From a bacterium (GTDB taxonomy: Bacteria > Patescibacteriota > Dojkabacteria > JAKAPS01 > JAJZLI01): a DNA stretch of 55,396 bases. Made by a program: the position numbers and the translations under genes. Positions 26,684 through 35,697 of the stretch are shown piece by piece; within the stretch, counting starts at the first letter, position 1; the number at the start of each line of letters is the position of its first letter. A model generated the notes under the pieces. That model saw only the letters and a list, made by a program, of their open reading frames with translations, was not told the origin of the DNA and searched no databases. The stretch is taken from assembly GCA_021810605.1 (NCBI GenBank), contig JAJZIL010000005.1:1-55396 (forward strand), written 5' to 3'.

Positions 26684-27216
26684 TTGGATTTTATTACTAC
26701 ATTTTTAGTTAAGGTTATCTTACTTATTTCATTTCCTATGAGAGGATCAAGTATTTTTTTATTCTCTTTTATTATATATCTTCCTATTGTTGATTGTTCT
26801 ATTCCTAATTTTATATTTGATTGATCTGGGAAAAAATTTATATTAATGATAATAAATATTAGAAAACTTATAAGTATGAGAGCTTCTGTAAATGAAAGTG
26901 CAACGCCTATATATTTATTTATTGCAGAAGATCTAAATTCTTTTGGGATTTTTTTATAAAAAAATCCTGAGAGTATTTCAAATAGAATTATTACTATAAT
27001 AAATGTTACTACTATAGCAATAAATCTATTTAATCCAAGAGATATGTGAAATATTTTGTCTAATAGTCCTCCTCCAAATGAGTAATACCTAACAGATATT
27101 ATATATGCAATTATTAATCCTAAGAATCCTGTAATAATACGAACTCCTCCATCAGTGTATCCTCTATATACATATATAATGAATATTATAATAATGATTA
27201 TATTTATAGAATTCAT
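26680..27216 (-). CDS. CvpA-like membrane protein
   Basis: About 178 residues with four hydrophobic segments and the glycine-rich opening YRGYTDGGVRIITGFLGLII, characteristic of the CvpA/colicin V production family, whose members are small membrane proteins of unsettled function. I start it at ATG 27216 (MNSINIII): the longer frame would need a TTG at 27252, and a TAATAT box lies exactly 7 bases before the ATG with TTGCAA 17 bases further up. It overlaps the downstream NRAMP-like gene by 4 bases (ATGA), giving a three-gene operon with yidD. Confidence 0.7.
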   Translation of the reverse strand: MNSINIIIIIIFIIYVYRGYTDGGVRIITGFLGLIIAYIISVRYYSFGGGLLDKIFHISLGLNRFIAIVVTFIIVIILFEILSGFFYKKIPKEFRSSAINKYIGVALSFTEALILISFLIFIIININFFPDQSNIKLGIEQSTIGRYIIKENKKILDPLIGNEISKITLTKNVVIKSK

Positions 27217-27223
27217 ATATAGT

Positions 27224-27252
27224 ATATTATTGTGTTTTAATTTAAGTTGCAA
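27224..27252 (-). promoter_or_regulatory. Possible promoter of the cvpA-NRAMP-yidD operon
   Basis: On the minus strand TTGCAA (27252-27247), a 17-base spacer and TAATAT (27229-27224) end 7 bases before the preferred ATG. Box matches are moderate (four of six each), but the spacing repeats the near-leaderless pattern seen elsewhere in the window. Confidence 0.45.
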
Positions 27253-27355
27253 TAGTCTATAATAAAAATATAAAAACCTTTCTTTAATGATCCATTAATG
27301 TTTGTTTAATATATTGTTCTAGTAAATTTGTATATATTAGTTTAGTTAATTTTTT

Positions 27356-28642
27356 ATGGAAAAGAATATTTCTGAAATAAAACCAGAGGAAGGAAGCTCT
27401 GTAGAAGATAAATCTTTCGATTATATAACAAGAAAAGATCTTAAAAAGACCATGACTTTTGTTATTATTGTAACAATTGTTTTCTCAGCAGTGCTGGGGG
27501 CATTTTTTGGATTTTTAACATCTTCAGTATTTAGTAACAATAATATCAATAATATTCAATATTCTGCGACTGGAGCAAAGGTACAAAATTTACCAGTGGT
27601 TAATGAGCAGTCTGCTGTTGTTGCTGCAGTTAAAAAAACTAATCCTTCTGTTGTAAGTATAGTTATATCTCAATATGTATCAAATAGTAATAATTTAAAT
27701 AATCTTTTTAATTTTCTTAACTCAGGTGGTAGTAGTAGTAGTAATGGTAGTGGTGGTTCTTCTGGTAGTACACTTCAAGAAGTTGGAGCAGGTTCTGGTT
27801 TTATAATATCTTCAAATGGTTATATTCTTACTAATAAGCATGTAGTTTCAGGTTCAGGTGATTCATATACAGTAATAATGAATAATGGGAAGCAGTATAA
27901 TGCACATGTTGTATCTCTGGATCCAACTAATGATCTTGCTGTAGTAAAGATTAATGCTACGAATCTTCCTTATCTTACATTAGGAAATTCCTCTACTTTG
28001 CAATTAGGACAAGGTGTTATAGCTATAGGTAATGCTTTAGGGCAGTATCAAAATACAATAGATACAGGAGTTGTATCTGGTTTAGATAGGACTGTTCAAG
28101 CTCAAGATCCTTCTTCAGGTGCAGTTGAGACATTAAATAATGTAATACAGACGGATGCTGAAATTAATCCTGGAAATTCTGGTGGACCTCTTTTAAATCT
28201 TGCAGGTCAAGTAATTGGAATTAATACTGCTGTTGCATCAACTGCACATGGTATTGGATTTGCAATTCCTATTAATCAGGCAAGAGCTGATGTAGCTTCT
28301 GTACTTAAGAATGGAAAGATAATAAAACCAGAATTAGGTGTTCAGTATGAGCCAGTAACTCCAGGTTTACAGAAATCTAAACATTTAAAATATAGTTATG
28401 GGGCTCTTATAGTATCAAGTTCAACTAATCCTGGAATAGTACCAAATTCTCCTGCTTCTAGAGCTGGTCTTAAGACTGGAGAGGTAATACTTGCAGTGAA
28501 TGGTCAGGATGTAAATTCTACTAATCCATTAAGTTATTTAATAGGAGAACAACAAATTAATAGTACTATAACACTTAAAATTTATACTAATAGTGGTAGT
28601 ATTAAAAATGTTTCAGTTACACTGAATGAAGTTTTTAAATAA
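27356..28642 (+). CDS. HtrA/DegP-type membrane-anchored serine protease with one PDZ domain
   Basis: HtrA proteases degrade or refold damaged proteins outside the membrane. The 428-residue protein has a cytoplasmic N-terminal tail, one transmembrane helix (about residues 35-58), a Gly/Ser-rich linker (about 120-142), and a trypsin-like domain with the triad His162 (LTNKHVVSG), Asp193 (TNDLAVV) and Ser275 (NPGNSGGPL). A PDZ domain follows (PELGVQYEPV to the C terminus, with SPASRAGLKTGEVILAVNGQ). It is transcribed with the two-component genes 3 bases downstream, so it may belong to an envelope-stress regulon. A TATATT box at 27333-27338 suggests a leader of about 11 bases. Confidence 0.93.
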   Translation: MEKNISEIKPEEGSSVEDKSFDYITRKDLKKTMTFVIIVTIVFSAVLGAFFGFLTSSVFSNNNINNIQYSATGAKVQNLPVVNEQSAVVAAVKKTNPSVVSIVISQYVSNSNNLNNLFNFLNSGGSSSSNGSGGSSGSTLQEVGAGSGFIISSNGYILTNKHVVSGSGDSYTVIMNNGKQYNAHVVSLDPTNDLAVVKINATNLPYLTLGNSSTLQLGQGVIAIGNALGQYQNTIDTGVVSGLDRTVQAQDPSSGAVETLNNVIQTDAEINPGNSGGPLLNLAGQVIGINTAVASTAHGIGFAIPINQARADVASVLKNGKIIKPELGVQYEPVTPGLQKSKHLKYSYGALIVSSSTNPGIVPNSPASRAGLKTGEVILAVNGQDVNSTNPLSYLIGEQQINSTITLKIYTNSGSIKNVSVTLNEVFK

Positions 28643-28645
28643 ATT

Positions 28646-29329
28646 ATGGTAGAGAATAGATATAGTAAAGTTCTAGTAGTTGAAGATGAACGAAAGATAT
28701 CTAATTTTATTAAGAGGGGTCTTTTAGATTCAGGATATTCTGTAGATACAGCATTTACAGGAGAGGAGGCATTAGATAAAATACATGATGAGTATAATCT
28801 TATTATTCTTGATTTAATGCTTCCTGATATGGATGGGTTTGATATTTGTGCAAAGATTAGAAGATCAAAAATACAAACTCCAGTTTTAATGTTAACTGCT
28901 AGAAATTCAACAGAAGATAAAATTAAAGGTTTAGATATTGGTGCAGATGATTATCTAACCAAACCTTTTGCTATAGGAGAACTACTTTCTAGAATAAAAG
29001 CTTTGTTAAGGAGATCACCTTCAATTATAGATGGTATTATTAGTGTAGGTGATTTAACTCTTAATACTAAAACATATGAGGTTTTTCGAAATGGAGTTCA
29101 AATAGAGCTTTCTCAGAAAGAATTTTCGATATTGGAGTATTTAATGGTAAATGAAGGTGTAGTATTGACTCGTACAATGATTGAGGATCATGCTTGGGAT
29201 TATGAATTTGAGGGCTTTTCTAATGTTGTAGATGTTTATATAAGGATGTTAAGAAAAAAAATAGATGATGGATATAAAGAAAAAATTATCAAAACAGTTC
29301 GGGGTGTGGGTTACAAAGTTAAAGGATGA
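28646..29329 (+). CDS. OmpR-family response regulator
   Basis: The 227-residue protein has an N-terminal receiver domain with acidic pocket Glu13/Asp14, phospho-acceptor Asp56 (LIILDLMLPDMDGFD), the conserved TARN and lysine in DDYLTKPF, and a C-terminal winged helix (about 130-225) ending in IIKTVRGVGYKVKG, the OmpR/PhoB signature. It should bind DNA when phosphorylated by the histidine kinase encoded next, whose start lies inside the end of this gene. The gene begins 3 bases after htrA, suggesting that HtrA is controlled by, or reports to, this system. Confidence 0.93.
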   Translation: MVENRYSKVLVVEDERKISNFIKRGLLDSGYSVDTAFTGEEALDKIHDEYNLIILDLMLPDMDGFDICAKIRRSKIQTPVLMLTARNSTEDKIKGLDIGADDYLTKPFAIGELLSRIKALLRRSPSIIDGIISVGDLTLNTKTYEVFRNGVQIELSQKEFSILEYLMVNEGVVLTRTMIEDHAWDYEFEGFSNVVDVYIRMLRKKIDDGYKEKIIKTVRGVGYKVKG

Positions 29330-30722
29330 TCCTATATTTTCAACTTTAAAGTTTAAGTTTTTATTTTGGAACATCATTCTTTCTACTGTATCTATTGCTG
29401 TTATTCTTTTAGTATTTTTTGAAACTACTCAATATATACTCTACTCTCAATTCAATTCTAACTTACTTTATACTGCAAACGAAGTCTCTTCTATTGTAGG
29501 TCATTCGAGTTCATCATTTAGTGCTAATAAGGTATCTCAGTTCCATAATAAAAAATTTATTGGTTATTTTATTGTTGTACTTAATTCTAATGGTCATGTT
29601 GTAGCAGAATCAAATAATATAAAGCTTAATAGTAGTTTTATTACAAGTGTCTTTAATGCAATTCAGGATAAGACTAATTCTTCAGTATTTACACAAAAGA
29701 TAGGTAATCAAGATCTATCTTTAATATCAATTCCTACATTTAATAGTTTTGGAGATCTTTCTGGAGTTGTTATTGTAGGTAATTCTATTAATATAATTCA
29801 TGATACTCTACATACACTATTGATAGTGATGTTTTTTATGGCACTTATATTTATTTTTATAGTAGTGCTATTTACTTTTTATTTTTCTGATAAGATTACT
29901 GACCCTTTAGCAGATATAACATCTCAGATAGTATCTATAACAGGATTTAACTTAAATCAAAGGATTAAGACTAAGAACTATGATAAAGAATTTAATACTA
30001 TGTCTGAAGAATTTAATAAGCTTCTAAATAGATTAGAGAATACTTTTGATAGAGAAAAGAGTTTTATAAATGATGTAGCTCATGAAATAAAAACGCCATT
30101 AGCAATAATTAATGGTGAGACTGAGCTTTATTTAAAGAGTAAAAAAGATGATATAGTATCATATAAAAAGATGTTGGATGCTAATTTGTATCAAGCAAGA
30201 AAAATTGAGAAAGTTTTAAATGATGTATTATCTTTAGCAAGGGTAGAATATAATACTTCATCTTATATAACTGAAAAGATTGATATACAGTCTCTACTCT
30301 CAGAGATTGCAATGGATATGAAGATTATTGCACAAACAAAAGGTATTGAATGTAATTATATTATAAATGGTAAAGATTTTTATGTTTTTTCGAATAAGGA
30401 AAATTTATCAAAGGCAATTTTGAATATTTTAACTAATTCTATTAAATATACAAAGAAAGGTAGTGTTATTCTTTCTTTATCAAAAAAGGCGAAGAATATA
30501 TTTATTAGTATAGAAGATACGGGTATTGGTATTAAAGAGGAAGATTTACCTAAAATCTTTAATAGATTTTATAGATCACCAAATGTTAGAAATATTGAGG
30601 GTACTGGGTTAGGATTATCTATTTCAAAGTCAATAATTGAGGGGTATAAAGGAACTATACTTGTGGAAAGTAAGATCTCTTTGGGTACAAAATTTACTAT
30701 AATTTTACCTGAATTTAGATAA
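29304..30722 (+). CDS. Membrane sensor histidine kinase, HAMP type
   Basis: About 472 residues. The GTG at 29304 is chosen because it reduces overlap with the response regulator to 26 bases; an ATG at 29265 would overlap by 65. Two transmembrane helices flank an extracellular sensor of about 120 residues; a HAMP segment (ITDPLADITSQIV) follows. The HisKA domain has the phospho-acceptor in FINDVAHEIKTPLAI, and the ATPase domain has the N box NKENLSKAILNILTNSIKY, DTGIGI and GTGLGLSIS. It is the partner of the adjacent OmpR-type regulator. The extracellular sensor domain, rich in Ser and Asn, has no recognised ligand. Confidence 0.92.
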   Translation: MWVTKLKDDPIFSTLKFKFLFWNIILSTVSIAVILLVFFETTQYILYSQFNSNLLYTANEVSSIVGHSSSSFSANKVSQFHNKKFIGYFIVVLNSNGHVVAESNNIKLNSSFITSVFNAIQDKTNSSVFTQKIGNQDLSLISIPTFNSFGDLSGVVIVGNSINIIHDTLHTLLIVMFFMALIFIFIVVLFTFYFSDKITDPLADITSQIVSITGFNLNQRIKTKNYDKEFNTMSEEFNKLLNRLENTFDREKSFINDVAHEIKTPLAIINGETELYLKSKKDDIVSYKKMLDANLYQARKIEKVLNDVLSLARVEYNTSSYITEKIDIQSLLSEIAMDMKIIAQTKGIECNYIINGKDFYVFSNKENLSKAILNILTNSIKYTKKGSVILSLSKKAKNIFISIEDTGIGIKEEDLPKIFNRFYRSPNVRNIEGTGLGLSISKSIIEGYKGTILVESKISLGTKFTIILPEFR

Positions 30723-30800
30723 ACTAAATTTTATTCAATATCTATATTTTTCTGTATGAGTAAAGAAAAACTTTACATAATTTAGTAATATATGTTAATA

Positions 30801-30835
30801 TTAATTTAAGTTTTTATAAAACTGCCTTAAATTAA
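30801..30835 (+). promoter_or_regulatory. Ten-base inverted repeat upstream of the LysM-C39 gene
   Basis: TTAATTTAAG (30801-30810) is repeated inverted and without mismatch as CTTAAATTAA (30826-30835), with a 15-base loop containing TATAAA. It ends 12 bases before the ATG at 30848, and a smaller palindrome (TTGAA-A-TTCAA) fills most of the remaining bases. It could be an operator or a hairpin in the 5' leader. There is no poly-U tail, so it is not a plain terminator. Confidence 0.45.
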
Positions 30836-30847
30836 TTTGAAATTCAA

Positions 30848-32194
30848 ATGTTTAATTTAGAAGACAAAGATTCGGCCAGAAGATTTTCTGTATTTCAATC
30901 TTTCAAAGATGTAGCTTTGTTAAGCATTTTTGAAGAGTTTGTGTCTTCTATATCTTCCTATTATTCTGATAGAAAAATTATATTTTCATACTTTAATTAT
31001 CGTATAAAAAAGTTATCCAAAAAGCTCAATTTTATTAAATCTAGTGTATTTCAGAAGTTTTATTGGGGACGAGGATCTTTATATAAACCAATTTTTACTC
31101 TACTTCTAATATCTATATTTGCTTTTAGTTTCTATATGATAGGGTTTTTATATAATATCGGTGGTGCAAAACATATTAAAGTTGCAACACTTTCAGCAAA
31201 TGCTTATTCTAAAGGAATAATATCTTCTTCTTCTGCATTACCTTCGAATACAACAAAATCAAAAATTAGTGCAGATTATGGATTAGTTAATTGGTATAAA
31301 GTAGAACCAGGAGATACACTTGCAAGTATTGCAAAGAAATTTAATACATCTGTAAGTGTTATTCAATGGTCTAATAATCTTAAAACTACAAATATTTACA
31401 CAGGAGAAGCTTTAAATATTATTCCTATATCAGGAATAACTTATACTGTAGCACCAGGAGATACACTTGCAAGTATTGCATCGAAGTTTTCTACTTCAAC
31501 AACAGAGATTGAAGATTGGAATCTTCTAAATAATTCTACTATAGCAACTTCTCCTTTAACTACAGGAGAAGTAATATTTATTCCAAATGCAATAATATCT
31601 ACTCCAGTTAGTCAAAATTCAACAAATAATAATGGAGGAATATCTCAGACTCCTACAGTAGCATCAAATTTTTCAAATTTTTCAAATACATATATAAAAA
31701 GTAATATATCAGCAAAAACTGCACCTATACTTCCTCAAGATTATTATTATTCTCAGACTAATCCTGCTTGGGCATATACTAGATTAGGTTATAGTGGCTA
31801 TGATATAGCAGAGGTAGGTTGTTTAGTAAGTAGTGTTGCTATGATTGCAAAATATTATGGATATAACATAACTCCTCAAGATATAGCTCAAAATCCTGGT
31901 AATTTCTCTGGCCCTTTATTTAATTGGAATGGATTAGGAATATTTAATGTTATACCCCTAGGTAGTCTTTATGGAGGGTATGTAAATTGGACTCAGATTA
32001 ATAGTGAATTAGCTTCAGGTCATCCTATCGTTGTGTCAGTAGATTATGCTTATCATTATGTTGTTTTAATAAAACAACTTGCAAATGGTGAATATTTAAT
32101 GAATGATCCTGCTCATGGACCAAATTTGATATTTAATGATTATTATTCTCCATCATCTGTTACTCAAGCTGTATTATTTACTCCATCTGATTAA
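30848..32194 (+). CDS. Membrane-anchored double-LysM protein with C39-like peptidase domain
   Basis: The 448 residues comprise a basic cytoplasmic stretch (1-75), a transmembrane helix (about 82-102), two LysM domains (WYKVEPGDTLASIAKKF, about 153-200; YTVAPGDTLASIASKF, about 203-250), a Ser/Asn linker and a C-terminal papain-like C39_2 domain. The probable catalytic residues are Cys325 (AEVGCLVSS) and His403 (YAYHYVVL), with DPAHG supplying the acid or its neighbour. LysM binds peptidoglycan, so the enzyme should act at the wall on the outside of the cell. The PGDTLASIA core is repeated exactly in both LysM units. It lies downstream of the HtrA two-component operon after a 125-base gap with an inverted repeat. 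Confidence 0.85.
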   Translation: MFNLEDKDSARRFSVFQSFKDVALLSIFEEFVSSISSYYSDRKIIFSYFNYRIKKLSKKLNFIKSSVFQKFYWGRGSLYKPIFTLLLISIFAFSFYMIGFLYNIGGAKHIKVATLSANAYSKGIISSSSALPSNTTKSKISADYGLVNWYKVEPGDTLASIAKKFNTSVSVIQWSNNLKTTNIYTGEALNIIPISGITYTVAPGDTLASIASKFSTSTTEIEDWNLLNNSTIATSPLTTGEVIFIPNAIISTPVSQNSTNNNGGISQTPTVASNFSNFSNTYIKSNISAKTAPILPQDYYYSQTNPAWAYTRLGYSGYDIAEVGCLVSSVAMIAKYYGYNITPQDIAQNPGNFSGPLFNWNGLGIFNVIPLGSLYGGYVNWTQINSELASGHPIVVSVDYAYHYVVLIKQLANGEYLMNDPAHGPNLIFNDYYSPSSVTQAVLFTPSD

Positions 32195-32257
32195 TTGATA
32201 TTGGAATAGGTTTGAATTATTTAGGTTATATCAAATTAGTATTAACTTTTTTAATAA

Positions 32258-33904
32258 TTACATTCTTTTAACAGTTTTTATTCCTAATAGATCTAGACCT
32301 ATTTCGATTGTATACATTGTTTTTTTAGTTAAATTCAATCTGGTATTTCTAATAATTGAATTAGGTTCTTTTAATATATTGTATTTTGAATATATTAAAT
32401 TATATAACTTTGAAATATTTAGAAGATATTCAACTAATATATTGGGTGATAGTTTTGATAGATCTATATAATCATTAAATTTATATAGTTCTCTTGCAAG
32501 ATTTTGTTCATCTTGATTTTCTAATTTTATAGTATCATTTTCTATATCAACTCCTTTAAGTAGACTCAGACATCTTACAAAAGTATACTGAATATATATA
32601 CTTGTATCTCCTTCGAAATTAAGGATTTTATCCCACTCAAATATTATGTCTGATGAATAATGTCTCTTAAGTATATTAAATTTAATTGCTCCAATTGCAA
32701 TTCTGTCTATTATTTCATTATTAGTAATATTTCTTTCTTTTAGAAGACTCATTGTTTTTTCTTTAGATTCTTTTATAAGAGTGTTTAATTTTATTGTGTT
32801 ACCCTTTCTTGTTGACATTTTTTCTCCCCCAGGAAGTTTTATAAAGCCATGAGATATTAGTATTAATTTTGTTTTATCAGAATAAATCCCAAGTATTTTT
32901 GCAGCTTCAAACATTTGTTCAATATATTGTTTTTGTTCAACACCTATCTCATATATAATTGTATCCATTTTTAGCATATTTACTCTGTAATCTATAGTTG
33001 CAAGATCGTGTGAAGAGTAAAGACTAGTTCCGTCTGATTTTCTTACTATTAATGGTTTTTGATTTTCTTTTGTATATACTACAACGGCACCATCTTCTAT
33101 TTTTGCTTTTTTATCTATTAAAGCTTTATCTACTATTTCTTGAGCTTTTTTATAATAGAAACTTTCTCCATATGTATTTTCAAATGATATATCTAGAAGA
33201 GAATATGTTTTATTAAATTCTTGCATACTCCAGTCAACAATTTTTTTCCAATATGCTGTGATTTCCTTATCTCCATCTGAAAGTTTTTTATAATATTCTT
33301 TAGCTTTTATAACTGATTCAGGGTTATTTTCTTCTTCTTTATGAAATTTTACATATAGTTTATTAAGCTCATTAATAGGATTCTTCTCTATTTGTGTCTC
33401 ATTTCCCCACTCTTTAATAGCATAAATTAGTTTTCCAAACTGTACTCCCCAATCTCCTATATGGTTATCATTTGTTGTATCATATCCTAAGTATTTATAT
33501 ATTCTATAAATACTATCTCCTATTATTGTAGTTGTAAGGTGTCCGATACTGAATGATTTAGCTATATTAGGTGAAGAGTATTCTACTAATACTTTTTTAT
33601 TTATCTTTTTAAACTTAGGGATATCTTTTTTTAATATATTTTCTAATGTATCTTTTTTTATAGAAATATTAATAAATGAGTTAAGGTTTTCAACTTCATA
33701 CTCTGAAAGCTCATATTTGATTTTTTCAAACAGATAAATCTTATCTATTTTATCTTTATATTTTGAATCTAACTTAAGTAGTATACTAGTTGAATAATCT
33801 CCATGTTTAGTGTCTTTAGATATTGATATTTCAACATCTTCTTTTATCCCATACTCTTTTAGGATTAATAATTCTATTTTTTTTGATATACTATCTTTCT
33901 CCAT
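32258..33904 (-). CDS. argS: Arginyl-tRNA synthetase
   Basis: ArgRS charges tRNA-Arg. The 548-residue protein has an N-terminal Add-1-like domain, the class I HIGH-type motif in PNIAKSFSIGHLTTTIIGD, the SDGTSLYSSHDLATIDYR region, the KMSKS-type loop in GGEKMSTRKGN, and the C-terminal DALR anticodon-binding helix bundle (about 430-548), ending in the usual GIKTVKRM form. Length and motif order are normal. It is convergent with the LysM-C39 gene and divergent from thyX, with overlapping promoters in the 44-base gap. A TAGAAT box lies 10 bases before its ATG. Confidence 0.95.
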   Translation of the reverse strand: MEKDSISKKIELLILKEYGIKEDVEISISKDTKHGDYSTSILLKLDSKYKDKIDKIYLFEKIKYELSEYEVENLNSFINISIKKDTLENILKKDIPKFKKINKKVLVEYSSPNIAKSFSIGHLTTTIIGDSIYRIYKYLGYDTTNDNHIGDWGVQFGKLIYAIKEWGNETQIEKNPINELNKLYVKFHKEEENNPESVIKAKEYYKKLSDGDKEITAYWKKIVDWSMQEFNKTYSLLDISFENTYGESFYYKKAQEIVDKALIDKKAKIEDGAVVVYTKENQKPLIVRKSDGTSLYSSHDLATIDYRVNMLKMDTIIYEIGVEQKQYIEQMFEAAKILGIYSDKTKLILISHGFIKLPGGEKMSTRKGNTIKLNTLIKESKEKTMSLLKERNITNNEIIDRIAIGAIKFNILKRHYSSDIIFEWDKILNFEGDTSIYIQYTFVRCLSLLKGVDIENDTIKLENQDEQNLARELYKFNDYIDLSKLSPNILVEYLLNISKLYNLIYSKYNILKEPNSIIRNTRLNLTKKTMYTIEIGLDLLGIKTVKRM

Positions 33905-33909
33905 TTTTA

Positions 33910-33938
33910 TTGATATTCTACCATAGATTTATTACAAT
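33910..33938 (+). promoter_or_regulatory. thyX promoter
   Basis: TTGATA (33910-33915), a 17-base spacer and TACAAT (33933-33938) end 10 bases before the thyX ATG at 33949, predicting a leader of about 4 bases. Confidence 0.65.
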
Positions 33939-33944
33939 AGTCTA
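33915..33944 (-). promoter_or_regulatory. Possible argS promoter overlapping that of thyX
   Basis: On the minus strand TAGACT (33944-33939), an 18-base spacer and TAGAAT (33920-33915) end 10 bases before the argS ATG at 33904. The two divergent promoters occupy the same bases, so they probably compete. Confidence 0.5.
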
Positions 33945-33948
33945 AGTT

Positions 33949-35640
33949 ATGGATATAGAAAAAAACACTATTTCTCAAGATGATTCTACCCTAGAAAATT
34001 TTAGTACAGAAGAGATTAAGGTTCTTAATCTTTTTTTTACTAATACTAGTAGCAGTATATTTTTTGCCAAGAATACTCTTCCTCCTGAATTAGTAGGAGC
34101 TTTATCTTCTAGATATAGTAGATCAGAAAAATCTGTAAGGAGGATTTTTTTAGATGAATTTTATAATACAAATGAGTTTTCAGGGTTCTTATCTGGAGTT
34201 GATAAAACTGAAGATTTCTTAGGGAAATTTTTAAATACGGATAGAGCTCGTAATTTTTTTAAAAAATGGCTTTCAATGTATGGGGATGATTCAATTGCTG
34301 AAATGGGAGGTATAAATGTTTTTTTTGAAGGTATTTCTAATATTGCATCTAACTATCTTGAATCATTTGGGTTAGGATCATTTTTAGAGAAATCTTCTAG
34401 ATATGTATCATTCTCTTCAAAAGATAGTGCAGGTAAATATAGTTACTTTATACCAACTGAAATAAAGGAGTCTCAATATGGAAGTTCTGGAGAATCTTTA
34501 GTTAATGAAATGTTTGAACTATACTCCTCACTACAAGATAAATATTTAGATTATATAAAAAAGCTTTATCCAAAAGGAGAAGATGAGACTGATATATCTT
34601 TTAATAATTCAAGATCTGCAAAAAGATTTGATGACTTGAGAGATATATTACCTTTTGCTACTAGAACTAATGTTGCTTTGCATGTAAATGGAAGATTATT
34701 AGAAGATATTATTGCAAATGGAATAGATCATCCTTTATCTGAAGTTAGACATTTATCTAAGGTATTATTAGAGGAGTCAAAAAAAATAGTTGGATCCTTT
34801 ACTGATAGGGTTGAAAGTCCGAGAGGAAAAGAGTTATCTTCTTATTATAGAGCTGTATCAGAATTTTCTATAGATAATGCACCTAATTTTAGTCAAAGAG
34901 AAAGTGACTCTGATTTAGAAGTATTATCTGAGGCAGGTGTAGAGTTAGTATCATATCCAAAGGATAATGAGATTAATATTCTAGCTTCTCTACTTTATGA
35001 TAGATCTTCATCTGAACAAAATCTTGATTTTAATTGGTATGTTAATTATGTAATAAGCTCAAAGGATATATCAGATCTATATAATAAATTTTTTAATTTG
35101 AGATATTTTTCAGGAGAGGATAGAGAGAAAGTTAGAGGAAAGAAACTTGTAGGTGCATTTAAATTAGGTGATTATGTTTTTGAAATAAAATCACGTGGAG
35201 GCGATTATCGGGATTTATTTAGACACAGAGTTGTAGTTCATCAGAGACCTAAATTGACAACTAGATTAGGTTATAGTTTAGATCCAGATTTAAAAGAGTC
35301 TCCATACTATAACGAAGTACATGAATTATTTAAAAAAATAGATAAGTTTTATAAATCTCTTCCTGAAGATATGATTAACTATGCTGAATATTTGATACCA
35401 TATGCTTTTCATCAAAGATACTTAATGTCTATGTCTGCTTGGGAAGCATATCATTTAATAGAGTTAAGATCAGGTCCTCAAGGCAGATCTCATTATAGAG
35501 AGATTGTTCAAAAGATGTCAGATCTACTTAAAGGTGTACATCCAAATATATTTTCAGGACTTAAGACTGATTATAACAAATATAATCTTTCTCGAAGAGA
35601 ATCTGAGAAAAAAATATCCAAGAAATTAGAAAACTTATAG
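33949..35640 (+). CDS. thyX: Double-length flavin-dependent thymidylate synthase (ThyX)
   Basis: ThyX makes dTMP from dUMP with FAD and methylene-tetrahydrofolate. At 563 residues it is about twice the usual 210-270 and looks like two fused ThyX-like halves. The first half keeps the GDDSIAEMG segment (112-120) and a FLEKSSRYVSF motif (145-155), but has no RHR. The second half carries FRHRVVVHQRPKLTTRLGY, with RHR at residues 425-427, while its following serine/arginine part is degenerate. The signature is thus divided between halves, which might form an intramolecular pseudo-dimer. Long ThyX forms are known from some CPR and archaeal genomes. It precedes cydAB and a thymidylate-kinase-like gene on the same strand. 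Confidence 0.85.
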   Translation: MDIEKNTISQDDSTLENFSTEEIKVLNLFFTNTSSSIFFAKNTLPPELVGALSSRYSRSEKSVRRIFLDEFYNTNEFSGFLSGVDKTEDFLGKFLNTDRARNFFKKWLSMYGDDSIAEMGGINVFFEGISNIASNYLESFGLGSFLEKSSRYVSFSSKDSAGKYSYFIPTEIKESQYGSSGESLVNEMFELYSSLQDKYLDYIKKLYPKGEDETDISFNNSRSAKRFDDLRDILPFATRTNVALHVNGRLLEDIIANGIDHPLSEVRHLSKVLLEESKKIVGSFTDRVESPRGKELSSYYRAVSEFSIDNAPNFSQRESDSDLEVLSEAGVELVSYPKDNEINILASLLYDRSSSEQNLDFNWYVNYVISSKDISDLYNKFFNLRYFSGEDREKVRGKKLVGAFKLGDYVFEIKSRGGDYRDLFRHRVVVHQRPKLTTRLGYSLDPDLKESPYYNEVHELFKKIDKFYKSLPEDMINYAEYLIPYAFHQRYLMSMSAWEAYHLIELRSGPQGRSHYREIVQKMSDLLKGVHPNIFSGLKTDYNKYNLSRRESEKKISKKLENL

Positions 35641-35662
35641 TATTAATATCGAACTATAGGTC

Positions 35663-35691
35663 TTTAATATTTTTTCATACATACATATAAT
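35663..35691 (+). promoter_or_regulatory. Possible cydA promoter with leaderless start
   Basis: A consensus TATAAT (35686-35691) ends exactly 6 bases before the cydA ATG, so transcription should start at the start codon itself. The -35 box 17 bases upstream (TTTAAT) is weak. Confidence 0.45.
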
Positions 35692-35697
35692 AGTTTT

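Noticed and set aside
29265-29303. ATG 29265 as start of the HAMP kinase
   Set aside because: It would overlap the response regulator gene by 65 bases; GTG 29304 gives a shorter overlap and a normal N terminus, though it remains a choice.
30760-30776. GTAAAG/CTTTAC hairpin after the kinase gene as a terminator
   Set aside because: The stem is only six base pairs and AT-rich, and no T tract follows it.
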